NCBI GenBank assembly: GCA_017400025.1 | Contig: JAFQAF010000119.1 | Location: 1-7,401 of the forward strand | DNA from: Oscillospiraceae bacterium | GTDB lineage: Bacteria > Bacillota_A > Clostridia > Oscillospirales > Ruminococcaceae | DNA: 7,401 nucleotides | Direction: 5' to 3' | Program-made: the position numbers and the translations under genes | Shown: in pieces, positions 1-5,191 of the stretch | Layout of the letters: each line of letters opens with the position of its first letter | How positions within the stretch are numbered: position 1 is the stretch's first letter | Notes under the pieces: generated by a model | Told to the model about the DNA's origin: nothing | What the model saw: only the letters and a program-made list of their open reading frames with translations | The model's database searches: none

Positions 1-326
1 GTATGGAAACAAAGATTGCAGCGGCTAACAGCCTTTACGTCATCCTTTTCAGCCAGATGGCCAGCGTTGCCACCACACTGATAAAGGGTGTGCCGGAATT
101 TGACCCTGTGGGTCTTGTGTTTATGATGGCAGGGGGCGTGCTGGGCGGCATTGCCGGCAGAAGCCTGACAAAGAAAATGGACAACAAGGCAGTGGACAAG
201 CTGTTTATCGCGCTGATGTGCTTTATAATCCTTATCAGCATTTACAATGCATACAACTATTTCAGCCCGGCACGGCTGCTTCCCCAGGCAACGGGGGACT
301 ATGTGTTCGCCTGGCTTGGCAAATAA
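1..326 (+). CDS. TauE/SafE-family membrane permease, C-terminal part (5' truncated by window)
   Basis: Only the last 107 or so residues are present; the reading frame is open to the window edge, so the ATG at 3 is probably an internal methionine. TauE/SafE proteins are usually about 250 residues long, polytopic, and annotated as sulfite, sulfoacetate or other organic-anion exporters. What is visible fits the second half of such a protein: a hydrophobic segment at about 8-28, a Gly-rich one at 35-52 ending in GGVLGGIAGRSL, a short basic loop (TKKMDNK), and a last membrane helix at about 66-84, with a short tail. The gly-rich helix followed by a basic loop and terminal helix is typical of the family. 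The substrate cannot be told from this. A strong terminator follows the stop by 4 bases, so it ends its transcript here. Confidence 0.8.
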   Translation, partial: METKIAAANSLYVILFSQMASVATTLIKGVPEFDPVGLVFMMAGGVLGGIAGRSLTKKMDNKAVDKLFIALMCFIILISIYNAYNYFSPARLLPQATGDYVFAWLGK

Positions 327-330
327 ACCA

Positions 331-357
331 CAGCGGCAGAAATGCCGCTGTTTTTTT
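331..357 (+). terminator. Rho-independent terminator of the TauE/SafE gene
   Basis: Perfect 8-bp stem CAGCGGCA/TGCCGCTG (331-338 and 343-350) with a GAAA loop, followed by seven T (351-357). It starts 4 bases after the upstream stop codon. Confidence 0.93.
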
Positions 358-396
358 ATATTTCACACATTGTTTACATATATAAAGGTATAAGTA

Positions 397-405
397 TGGT
401 ATCAT
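397..405 (+). promoter_or_regulatory. Probable extended -10 promoter for the unknown exported protein
   Basis: TGGTATCAT (397-405) is an extended -10 box. There is no good -35 at 17 bases; TTTACA at 373-378 sits 21 bases before this hexamer, or 16 before an alternative TATGGT at 395-400. It would give a leader of about 15-20 bases before the ATG at 427. Confidence 0.45.
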
Positions 406-426
406 AAAGAAAAAAGGAGGGATATT

Positions 427-1389
427 ATGAAGAAGCACCGGAAAATTATATTTGCCCTTGTGGCGCTGGCCGCAGGAATTCTTGGGTATAAATATATGGG
501 CTTTGATGATGAACCCTTTGACAATCTCAAAGCCGGTGAAATAGAGCGCGCATTTATGGAATACGGGCAGGACGGCCGCACAGCGGAGATTACAGACCTT
601 GGCACACTGCCCGGCCTGCTGGAAGATATTGAGCTGGAAAAAAGGGTTGCAGACCCGGACGAAGCACTGGCCGGCGGAAAGGTTACCTTCTGGCTGTATA
701 TGAGGGACGGCACACAGACCTTTGTGGCGGTGGATAACGCCTATATACAGACGGAAAAAGGGATTTTTGCAGGGGATAAAGAAGAAAACAGGGAAATACT
801 CGATTACGCCTTCCGCAGAATACTTTTTGATGAAACCCTTATCAGTCACGGAGAGGAAAACCGTATAGATGCCCTGGTGAAAATAGCCCTGAGGGGAGTC
901 AGCTATGATGATATAAGAAATATCGCCAAGGACATTCTCCGCCAGGAGGGCTATCCGGAGGAAAAGATAAAAACCTTTGCCAATATGGGGTATTCTCCGG
1001 TGGATATATTCATCCTTGACGCAGATTACAGGGATAAACTCTTTGATGATATGGTAGCCTCTGCAAACAGGACAGGCAGACAGCTGGCATACGAAGAACT
1101 GGCAGAAAGTGTGTGGCTTGGCTACAGAAACGGCACTGTGAAATATGACGGCACATACAGCGAAATGCCCGGTGATTTTATATTTACTGATATGATAAAC
1201 TGGGGTGAAATCAGCTTTGTGCAGAACGAAATGGGTTATTACTATGTACAGATACCGTCAGCAGACGGAAAATACTTTATGACTGTAACAGTTGACGATA
1301 CTGTATACGGAAATATGGACGGCACTTTCAATGACCGGCCGCCTTTTGTGAAAAGTGTGGGCTTCTACCTGCAGTCTGACTACAAATAG
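427..1389 (+). CDS. Membrane-anchored or secreted protein of unknown function
   Basis: A 320-residue protein that I do not recognise. The start is well set: AGGAGGG at 415-421 lies 5 bases before the ATG. The N-terminus (MKKHRK, then a hydrophobic stretch at about 7-23 with ALAAG) is a signal peptide or uncleaved anchor, so the rest should face outside. There is no lipobox and no cysteine in the whole protein. Residues about 31-133 run as strand-rich sequence (TAEITD, GGKVTFWLYMRDGTQTFVAVDN) ending in a helix (ENREILDYAFRRIL). This resembles, by impression only, small exported domains common in Clostridia, such as DUF5301-like ones. Residues about 140-230 are charged and helical (VSYDDIRNIAKDILRQEGYPEEKIKTF). 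The C-terminus (235-320) is rich in Tyr, Asp and Gly and looks like a beta domain. It forms a single-gene unit with its own promoter and terminator. Confidence 0.85.
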   Translation: MKKHRKIIFALVALAAGILGYKYMGFDDEPFDNLKAGEIERAFMEYGQDGRTAEITDLGTLPGLLEDIELEKRVADPDEALAGGKVTFWLYMRDGTQTFVAVDNAYIQTEKGIFAGDKEENREILDYAFRRILFDETLISHGEENRIDALVKIALRGVSYDDIRNIAKDILRQEGYPEEKIKTFANMGYSPVDIFILDADYRDKLFDDMVASANRTGRQLAYEELAESVWLGYRNGTVKYDGTYSEMPGDFIFTDMINWGEISFVQNEMGYYYVQIPSADGKYFMTVTVDDTVYGNMDGTFNDRPPFVKSVGFYLQSDYK

Positions 1390-1404
1390 AACAATATAAA
1401 CAGT

Positions 1405-1430
1405 AAAAGCGGAGATTATCTCCGCTTTTT
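1405..1430 (+). terminator. Rho-independent terminator after the unknown exported protein
   Basis: Stem AAAAGCGGAGA (1405-1415) with TCTCCGCTTTT (1419-1429), loop TTA, and T-rich 3' side running into TTTTTGTTTT. It lies 15 bases after the stop codon at 1389. Confidence 0.88.
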
Positions 1431-1432
1431 GT

Positions 1433-1461
1433 TTTACATTTTTATCCGATAGTGCTATTAT
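1433..1461 (+). promoter_or_regulatory. Sigma-A promoter of the chromate-transporter pair
   Basis: -35 TTTACA (1433-1438), 17-base spacer, -10 TATTAT (1456-1461) preceded by TGC, so an extended -10. It lies directly after the previous terminator and about 38 bases before the first ATG. Confidence 0.75.
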
Positions 1462-1498
1462 ATATAATTAGTAATATAAATAAGAAAAGGCGATTATT

Positions 1499-2047
1499 AT
1501 GAAAAAATATCTTGATATATTTTTCTCCTTTTGCCGTGTTGGCGGGCTGACCTTTGGCGGCGGCCTTGCCATGCTGCCTATCCTTGAAAAAGAGGTGGGC
1601 AAAGACGGGAAAGACTGGCTGGAAAAAGAATACATCACAGACTACTACGCCCTGGCACAGTGTGCCCCGGGTATTATAGCCATAAACACTTCTGTGCTGT
1701 GCGGCAACCATATTGCCGGCGTGCTGGGTGGCATAGTGGCTGCCCTTGGTGTGGTTACGCCATCCATTATAGTTATCCTTATCATAGCCAGCGTGCTGAA
1801 CAATTTCCTCACAGTGCCTGCTGTGGTGGCGGCTCTTATGGGTATCCGTGCCGGCGTTTGTGCGCTTATACTGAAAACCGTACGCGGCCTTGTGAAAAAA
1901 AGCATAGTGGACAGAATCACACTGGTGCTTTTCCTTGTGGCTATCCTGCTGCTCACTTTTGTGGATATCAGCCCCGTTGTACCGGTTATTATCGGTGCAG
2001 CCGTAGGTGTGGGCACAGTGTTTGTGGGAAAGGGGGAGAATAAATGA
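1499..2047 (+). CDS. Chromate transporter (CHR) family protein, half-size, first of pair
   Basis: A 182-residue inner-membrane protein with one CHR domain. Single-domain CHR proteins normally work as pairs encoded side by side, as here; the family is known for chromate efflux but its everyday substrate in anaerobes is unclear. Family marks are visible: FCRVGGLTFGGGLAMLPILEKE (11-32), AQCAPGIIAIN (53-63), GGIVAALGVVTPSIIVI (78-93), then a long hydrophobic C-terminal half with helices at about 90-101, 106-125, 138-156 and 158-176. The usual PGP of the second motif is changed to PGI at 57-59. The start is the ATG at 1499, preceded by a weak ribosome site (AAAAGG, 1485-1490). It overlaps the second gene by 4 bases (ATGA). 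No chrB-type regulator lies next to it. Confidence 0.92.
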   Translation: MKKYLDIFFSFCRVGGLTFGGGLAMLPILEKEVGKDGKDWLEKEYITDYYALAQCAPGIIAINTSVLCGNHIAGVLGGIVAALGVVTPSIIVILIIASVLNNFLTVPAVVAALMGIRAGVCALILKTVRGLVKKSIVDRITLVLFLVAILLLTFVDISPVVPVIIGAAVGVGTVFVGKGENK

Positions 2048-2601
2048 TTTATTTAAGACTCTTCTATGAATTTGCAAAGGTTGCTGTTTTCACCTTTGGC
2101 GGCGGTATGGCTTCCATACCTTTCCTGCAGGATATGGCGGTGGAAACAGGATGGTTCACCCTTGAACAGCTGACAGACTTTATCGCCATCAGCGAATCCA
2201 CCCCCGGCCCTATAGCCGTAAATATTGCCACCTATGCCGGCTACAATACAGCAGGCTACCTTGGCGGCGTGTGCGCCACAATGGGCCTGGTTTTCCCGGC
2301 CATTGTGCTGATGACAATAGTGGCCAAGTTCATATCCGCTTTCCGCGGCAACAAATATATCGACAAAGCTTTTTACGGTCTGCGCCCCTGTGTGCTGGCA
2401 CTGATTACATCTGCCCTTATCGGCATTGCAGAGGTTACACTGCTGAATAAAGGTGCATCGGCTTTCATGCAGCTTGTCAACTGGCGTGCCTGCCTTATCT
2501 TTGCTGTGGTTGTGGCCCTGCAGAGCACACCCAAATTCAAAAAACTGCACCCGGTGGTGTTCCTTGCACTGTCTGCAGTTATGGGCATTGTGCTTTTCTG
2601 A
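2044..2601 (+). CDS. Chromate transporter (CHR) family protein, half-size, second of pair
   Basis: A 185-residue CHR-domain membrane protein, partner of the gene just upstream. Motifs: FAKVAVFTFGGGMASIPFLQ (10-29), TDFIAISESTPGPIAVNIATYAG (44-66, intact PGP at 54-56), GYLGGVCATMGLVFPAIVL (71-89), and the pore-half loop KAFYGLRPCVLALI (108-121). The two halves are clearly related but not near-identical, so the duplication is old; in paired CHR systems the two subunits are thought to sit in the membrane in opposite orientation. The start codon overlaps the previous stop (ATGA, 2044-2047), with GGGGGAG at 2033-2039 as ribosome site, so translation is coupled and the two should be made in similar amounts. 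Export of an oxyanion is the family expectation; chromate itself is not shown by the sequence. Confidence 0.93.
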   Translation: MIYLRLFYEFAKVAVFTFGGGMASIPFLQDMAVETGWFTLEQLTDFIAISESTPGPIAVNIATYAGYNTAGYLGGVCATMGLVFPAIVLMTIVAKFISAFRGNKYIDKAFYGLRPCVLALITSALIGIAEVTLLNKGASAFMQLVNWRACLIFAVVVALQSTPKFKKLHPVVFLALSAVMGIVLF

Positions 2602-2625
2602 TGTAAAACTGAATATTGCAAAAAC

Positions 2626-2659
2626 AAAACCGGTACAGTCTGATTTCTGTACCGGTTTT
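2626..2659. terminator. Bidirectional rho-independent terminator between the CHR pair and tcdA
   Basis: A perfect 13-bp palindrome, AAAACCGGTACAG (2626-2638) and CTGTACCGGTTTT (2647-2659), with an 8-base loop. On the + strand it ends in TTTTCTG; on the - strand it ends in TTTTGTTTTT, a better U tract. It lies 25 bases after the CHR stop and about 125 bases beyond the tcdA stop, with no other terminator in between, so it probably serves both convergent units. Confidence 0.85.
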
Positions 2660-2784
2660 CTGTATTCTGCTGTAAAATGCAGGTTTTCTGGCTGGCGTGG
2701 TGGTTTTTTATATCCCGCAGGAAAGCCTGTCAAATAAAGTAAAACAATGTTACATACCCTCTGAAAATGCTGCAGAACAATGTT

Positions 2785-3501
2785 TTATTCTGCTGTTTCT
2801 GCGTTTCCCAGTTCCTCGCACACATACTGTGCTATCATAATCCCTGCAATATTCGGCGCAAACACTGTGCTGCCCGGGGCGTGGCGCCCATTGGAGGAGT
2901 TCACCGCCTTTGTCCGTGGCGGGAAGCGGTTGAACAGGCTGATATGGCCTTTTACACCGCGTTTGCGCAGTTCCTGGCGCATTACCCTGGACAGGCCGCA
3001 GCCGTTGCCGGCGGTGTTTTCCACTGTGTCTATCACAAAGCCGTCCACCCTGAAGCGGTTGCCTGTGCCCATTGCGGATATTATCTTTATGCCTTTTTCG
3101 TGGCAGTACTGCACCAGGTCCAGCTTGCTTTTCACACTGTCTATGGCATCTATCACATAGTCCGGCTCCAGCCGGCTTATAATCTGCAGGTTGTCCTTTT
3201 CAATAAACATATTTATGGCATTTATCTCGCAGTCAGGGTTTATGGCCAGGCCTCTGGCCTTTGCCACATCCACCTTTATCCTGCCCACGGCGTCACGGGT
3301 GGAGATAATCTGTCTGTTCAGATTGGTTTCGTCCACTGTGTCAAAATCCAGTATTGTGATTTTCTTCACGCCGAAACGCACCAGGCATTCAAACACAGCA
3401 CCGCCCACGCCGCCTACACCCACCAGAACGATGTGTGCACCGGTAATTCTTTCATATTTTTCCTTTTCCACTGTCATCAGTGTTCTTTCATTAAAAGCCA
3501 T
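2785..3501 (-). CDS. tcdA: tRNA threonylcarbamoyladenosine dehydratase (TcdA), E1-like/ThiF superfamily
   Basis: A 238-residue cytosolic enzyme that uses ATP to cyclise N6-threonylcarbamoyladenosine at position 37 of ANN-decoding tRNAs to ct6A. The Rossmann ATP site is GVGGVGG (28-34), followed by ITILDFDTVDETNLNRQ (48-64), containing the conserved D54, N60, N62, R63 and Q64. Then come K76, YVIDAIDSVKSKLDL (115-129), ISAMGTGN (141-148) and RVMRQELRKRGVK (172-184), which separates TcdA from MoeB/ThiF. The end is STVFAPNIAGIMIAQYVCEEL. There are no zinc-binding CxxC pairs, as expected for TcdA. I chose the ATG at 3501 because AGAGGT lies about 6-7 bases before it; the longer frame from 3597 has no ribosome site and runs through a terminator hairpin. 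A small-RNA terminator sits 35-60 bases upstream and no clear promoter is seen in between. TcdA is YrvM in Bacillus subtilis. Confidence 0.93.
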   Translation of the reverse strand: MAFNERTLMTVEKEKYERITGAHIVLVGVGGVGGAVFECLVRFGVKKITILDFDTVDETNLNRQIISTRDAVGRIKVDVAKARGLAINPDCEINAINMFIEKDNLQIISRLEPDYVIDAIDSVKSKLDLVQYCHEKGIKIISAMGTGNRFRVDGFVIDTVENTAGNGCGLSRVMRQELRKRGVKGHISLFNRFPPRTKAVNSSNGRHAPGSTVFAPNIAGIMIAQYVCEELGNAETAE

Positions 3502-3535
3502 AAATACCTCTTGAAAAGCAAAAATCAATTGCTGT

Positions 3536-3562
3536 AAAACAAAAGCGTAACCGTAGTTACGC
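3536..3562 (-). terminator. Rho-independent terminator upstream of tcdA, reading leftward
   Basis: On the - strand: stem GCGTAAC/GTTACGC (arms 3562-3556 and 3551-3545), tetraloop TACG closed by C-G (a UNCG-type very stable loop), then TTTTGTTTTA. On the + strand the loop is CGTA and there is no T tract, so the direction is clear. It ends the small RNA or acts as an attenuator for tcdA. Confidence 0.85.
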
Positions 3563-3716
3563 CTGCGTTTAAATATAATAAACCCATCGAGCCGCACACA
3601 GTCATATTAGAACCCGGTTTGTAAAAAACTGGGGTGGCTATGTTGCACCGGCCGCTTCACGCTCCCTTCTTCCCCAGGGGGGGAGGTCTGCAATTCCCGG
3701 CTGGATGTCAACCGCC
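3541..3716 (-). ncRNA. ssrS: Structured small RNA upstream of tcdA, candidate 6S RNA
   Basis: About 175 bases without a plausible protein, ending in a strong leftward terminator. Read on the - strand it folds as a rod. The ends pair (GCGGUU at 3715-3710 with AAACGC at 3570-3565, one mismatch). AGACC (3689-3685) pairs with GGUUU (3584-3580), leaving a large asymmetric bubble holding the CCCCCCCUGGGG stretch. A long terminal arm follows: GGCCG (3653-3649) with CGGCU (3594-3590), CAUA (3642-3639) with UAUG (3606-3603), ACCC (3635-3632) with GGGU (3615-3612), GUUU (3629-3626) with AAAC (3620-3617), loop UUUAC. A rod with closed ends and a central bubble is the 6S RNA plan; 6S binds sigma-70/A RNA polymerase by mimicking open promoter DNA. 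In B. subtilis a 6S RNA gene also lies just upstream of yrvM (the tcdA orthologue). I do not recognise the primary sequence, so the 6S name is inference; a tcdA leader is the alternative. Confidence 0.5.
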
Positions 3717-3720
3717 TTTT

Positions 3721-3750
3721 AATATAAGTGTAGGATTAAAAATGACTGTA
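3721..3750 (-). promoter_or_regulatory. Possible promoter of the small RNA
   Basis: On the - strand a TATATT -10 (3726-3721) would place the start near 3714-3716, exactly where the predicted end-closing stem begins. The -35 is poor (TACAGT or ACAGTC at about 3750-3744). Confidence 0.35.
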
Positions 3751-3804
3751 TGTTATTCGCACAAGACAGGTTTATAAGCAATATTATGTTGTTTTGTGAT
3801 GATT

Positions 3805-4137
3805 TTATTCCTCGAATTCGTAGATTTCTCTCAGACGAGTTTCAAAAATTCCGCCTACTTCAAAGAATTCTTCATCGTCATCAACGATGTCAAATGTTTC
3901 CAGCCCGTCTTCATCGGCATCCCCGACACGGAAGATGATAAGCACAGGTTCAGCTTCAAGAGCTTTCTGCGGATCATCAAAATGTTCGACTACAGCCAGA
4001 TAGTGTTCTTCGTTATAATCTATTTCATCAACAACTTCAAACTGATAAGTTTCGTCGTTTTCATCTGTAAGAGTGATAATAGTAGGGGAGTAGTCATCGT
4101 CAGCATCAAGTATATTCTGCATATCTTTATCCTGCAT
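3805..4137 (-). CDS. DUF1292 family protein
   Basis: A 110-residue, strongly acidic cytosolic protein (about a third Asp or Glu). It matches the DUF1292/UPF0473 plan: PTIITLTDENDETYQFEVVDEIDYNEEHYLAVVEH (18-52) with the nucleus 'T-x-x-D-E-x-x-x-E-Y-x-F-E-V', then EPVLIIFRVGDADEDGLETFDIVDDDEEFFEV (64-95). The family is widespread in Bacillota and its function is unknown; B. subtilis YrzB is a member. The ATG at 4137 has a very good ribosome site (AAGGAGG, 4153-4147). Met6 would be a second choice, with a worse spacing. It is read from its own promoter, divergent from the cyclophilin gene. No terminator is evident between its stop and the small RNA, so its transcript may run into that region. 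Confidence 0.88.
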   Translation of the reverse strand: MQDKDMQNILDADDDYSPTIITLTDENDETYQFEVVDEIDYNEEHYLAVVEHFDDPQKALEAEPVLIIFRVGDADEDGLETFDIVDDDEEFFEVGGIFETRLREIYEFEE

Positions 4138-4169
4138 TGGAAGTTACCTCCTTGTTTCTTGTTGTAATT

Positions 4170-4199
4170 ATGATACACTATTTTGCACCCTCAAGTCAA
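4170..4199 (-). promoter_or_regulatory. Sigma-A promoter of the DUF1292 gene
   Basis: On the - strand: -35 TTGACT (4199-4194), 18-base spacer, -10 TATCAT (4175-4170). It lies about 33 bases before the start codon. Confidence 0.7.
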
Positions 4200-4277
4200 C
4201 AATTCTTGCTCAATTTGCCAAAATATACACAAAGCTGTGAAATTTATTGTTCAAACTATAAAATTACAAAAAATACA

Positions 4278-4306
4278 TATATTTTTAACAATTTTTGTGG
4301 TAAAAT
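4278..4306 (+). promoter_or_regulatory. Probable promoter of the cyclophilin lipoprotein gene
   Basis: TATATT (4278-4283), 17-base spacer, -10 TAAAAT (4301-4306) preceded by TGG, an extended -10 like others in this window. The surrounding 130 bases between the two divergent genes are very AT-rich and hold no other clear element. Confidence 0.5.
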
Positions 4307-4338
4307 AAATAGAATAATTTTCAAGGCAGGAGAGATAT

Positions 4339-5043
4339 ATGAAAAAAAGATTACTTATTGTTGTTTCAGCCATACTTGTTATGATGCTTGTATTCACAGG
4401 CTGCGGCGGTTCAGGCCTGGGCAGTGAAAAGCTGAATGTGGATACAGACGAAATACAAATGCAGAAGCCGGAAAAAGGCGACAAAGTGGCAGTGGTGGAA
4501 ACCAGCGAAGGCACAATAAAGTTCCTTCTTTTTGAAGAATATGCCCCGAAGGCAGTATTCAATTTTATCACACTGGCAGAAAACGGCTATTATGACGGCA
4601 CAGTTTTCCACCGCACCATAGCAGATTTCTGCGTGCAGGGCGGCTCACCGGACGGCACAGCCACAGGCGGCACCAGCTGCTGGGGCCTGGAGTTTGAGGA
4701 CGAATTTTCAGACCACCTCCATCACTACAGCGGTGCTGTTTCAATGGCAAACCACGGCGATGACACAAACGGAAGCCAGTTCTTCTTTGTTACTTCACCG
4801 GTGGGCACTTTCAAGGATTCCATCCGTGACCAGCTCCGTGACGCCGGCTGGAGGGAAGACGTGGTAAAAGCCTATGAGCAGGCCGGCGGTCTGCCACAGC
4901 TGGATTACCGCTACACAGTTTTCGGCCAGATTTATGAAGGCCTCAACGTGGCCTACAAAATCAGCCGCAGCGAAACAGACGAAAACGACAGACCTGTAAA
5001 GGATGTTGTGGTGGAATCAGTTACAATAGAAACCATAGAATAA
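4339..5043 (+). CDS. Cyclophilin-type peptidyl-prolyl cis-trans isomerase, lipoprotein
   Basis: A 234-residue protein that speeds cis-trans turning of proline peptide bonds, here anchored outside the membrane. The N-terminus is a lipoprotein signal: MKKR, hydrophobic 5-19, lipobox FTGC with Cys22 (Phe at -3 is less usual), then a Gly/Ser linker. The cyclophilin domain spans about 48-232. It has VAVVETSEGTIKFLLFEEYAPKAVFNF (50-76), the catalytic FHR at 90-92 (Arg92), FCVQGG (97-102, Gln100), AVSMANHG (133-140) and GSQFFF (145-150). The final marks are YTVFGQIYEGLNVAYKI (192-208). After the GSQFF strand there is a charged insertion at about 155-187 before the TVFG strand, a form common in clostridial secreted cyclophilins. 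Ribosome site AGGAG (4328-4332) is 6 bases before the ATG. It is likely a folding helper for exported proteins. It is a single-gene unit with a terminator. Confidence 0.93.
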   Translation: MKKRLLIVVSAILVMMLVFTGCGGSGLGSEKLNVDTDEIQMQKPEKGDKVAVVETSEGTIKFLLFEEYAPKAVFNFITLAENGYYDGTVFHRTIADFCVQGGSPDGTATGGTSCWGLEFEDEFSDHLHHYSGAVSMANHGDDTNGSQFFFVTSPVGTFKDSIRDQLRDAGWREDVVKAYEQAGGLPQLDYRYTVFGQIYEGLNVAYKISRSETDENDRPVKDVVVESVTIETIE

Positions 5044-5049
5044 TCACAG

Positions 5050-5077
5050 AACAGCCGCAGGTTTCAGCGGCTGTTTT
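5050..5077 (+). terminator. Rho-independent terminator of the cyclophilin gene
   Basis: Stem AACAGCCGC (5050-5058) and GCGGCTGTT (5067-5075), 8-base loop, ending in TTTT then GGTTT. It begins 6 bases after the stop codon. Confidence 0.88.
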
Positions 5078-5105
5078 GGTTTGTAAAGACAATGTAAAAT
5101 ATATA

Positions 5106-5134
5106 TTGTCTGCTGCGGTGTGCAATGATATAAT
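5106..5134 (+). promoter_or_regulatory. Sigma-A promoter of the cardiolipin synthase gene
   Basis: -35 TTGTCT (5106-5111), 17-base spacer, perfect -10 TATAAT (5129-5134) with TGA before it (extended -10). Predicted start near 5141, leaving a leader of about 50 bases before the ATG at 5192. Confidence 0.8.
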
Positions 5135-5191
5135 ATAACAGTATAAATATATTTAACCGCCGCAGTGTGCAGGCAGGGGAAGGGAGGCAGT

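Noticed and set aside
1442..2733. Long open frames on the - strand under the CHR genes
   Set aside because: Low-complexity His/Cys/Gln-rich translations opposite well-supported membrane protein genes.
2767..3537. 256-residue open frame on the + strand
   Set aside because: It lies opposite tcdA, has no ribosome site, and its translation is rich in Cys, His and Tyr, typical of an antisense shadow.
3502..3597. N-terminal extension of tcdA from an ATG at 3597
   Set aside because: It would translate through the terminator hairpin, has no ribosome site, and adds 32 residues absent from the family.
3661..3700. Run of C and G (CCCCAGGGGGGG on the + strand) as a possible mobile-element end or intergenic repeat
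   Set aside because: No second copy, terminal inverted repeat or target duplication in the window; it fits the bubble of the small RNA.
3706..3711. Perfect TTGACA (-35) on the - strand inside the small RNA region
   Set aside because: No -10-like sequence at 16-18 bases; it is G/C-rich downstream and lies inside the proposed RNA.
4137..4427. 96-residue + frame across the DUF1292-cyclophilin gap
   Set aside because: It crosses divergent promoters, lacks a ribosome site and overlaps the cyclophilin start in another frame.
5165..5191. GTG start nine codons upstream for cls
   Set aside because: No ribosome site; the ATG at 5192 has AGGGAGG before it.
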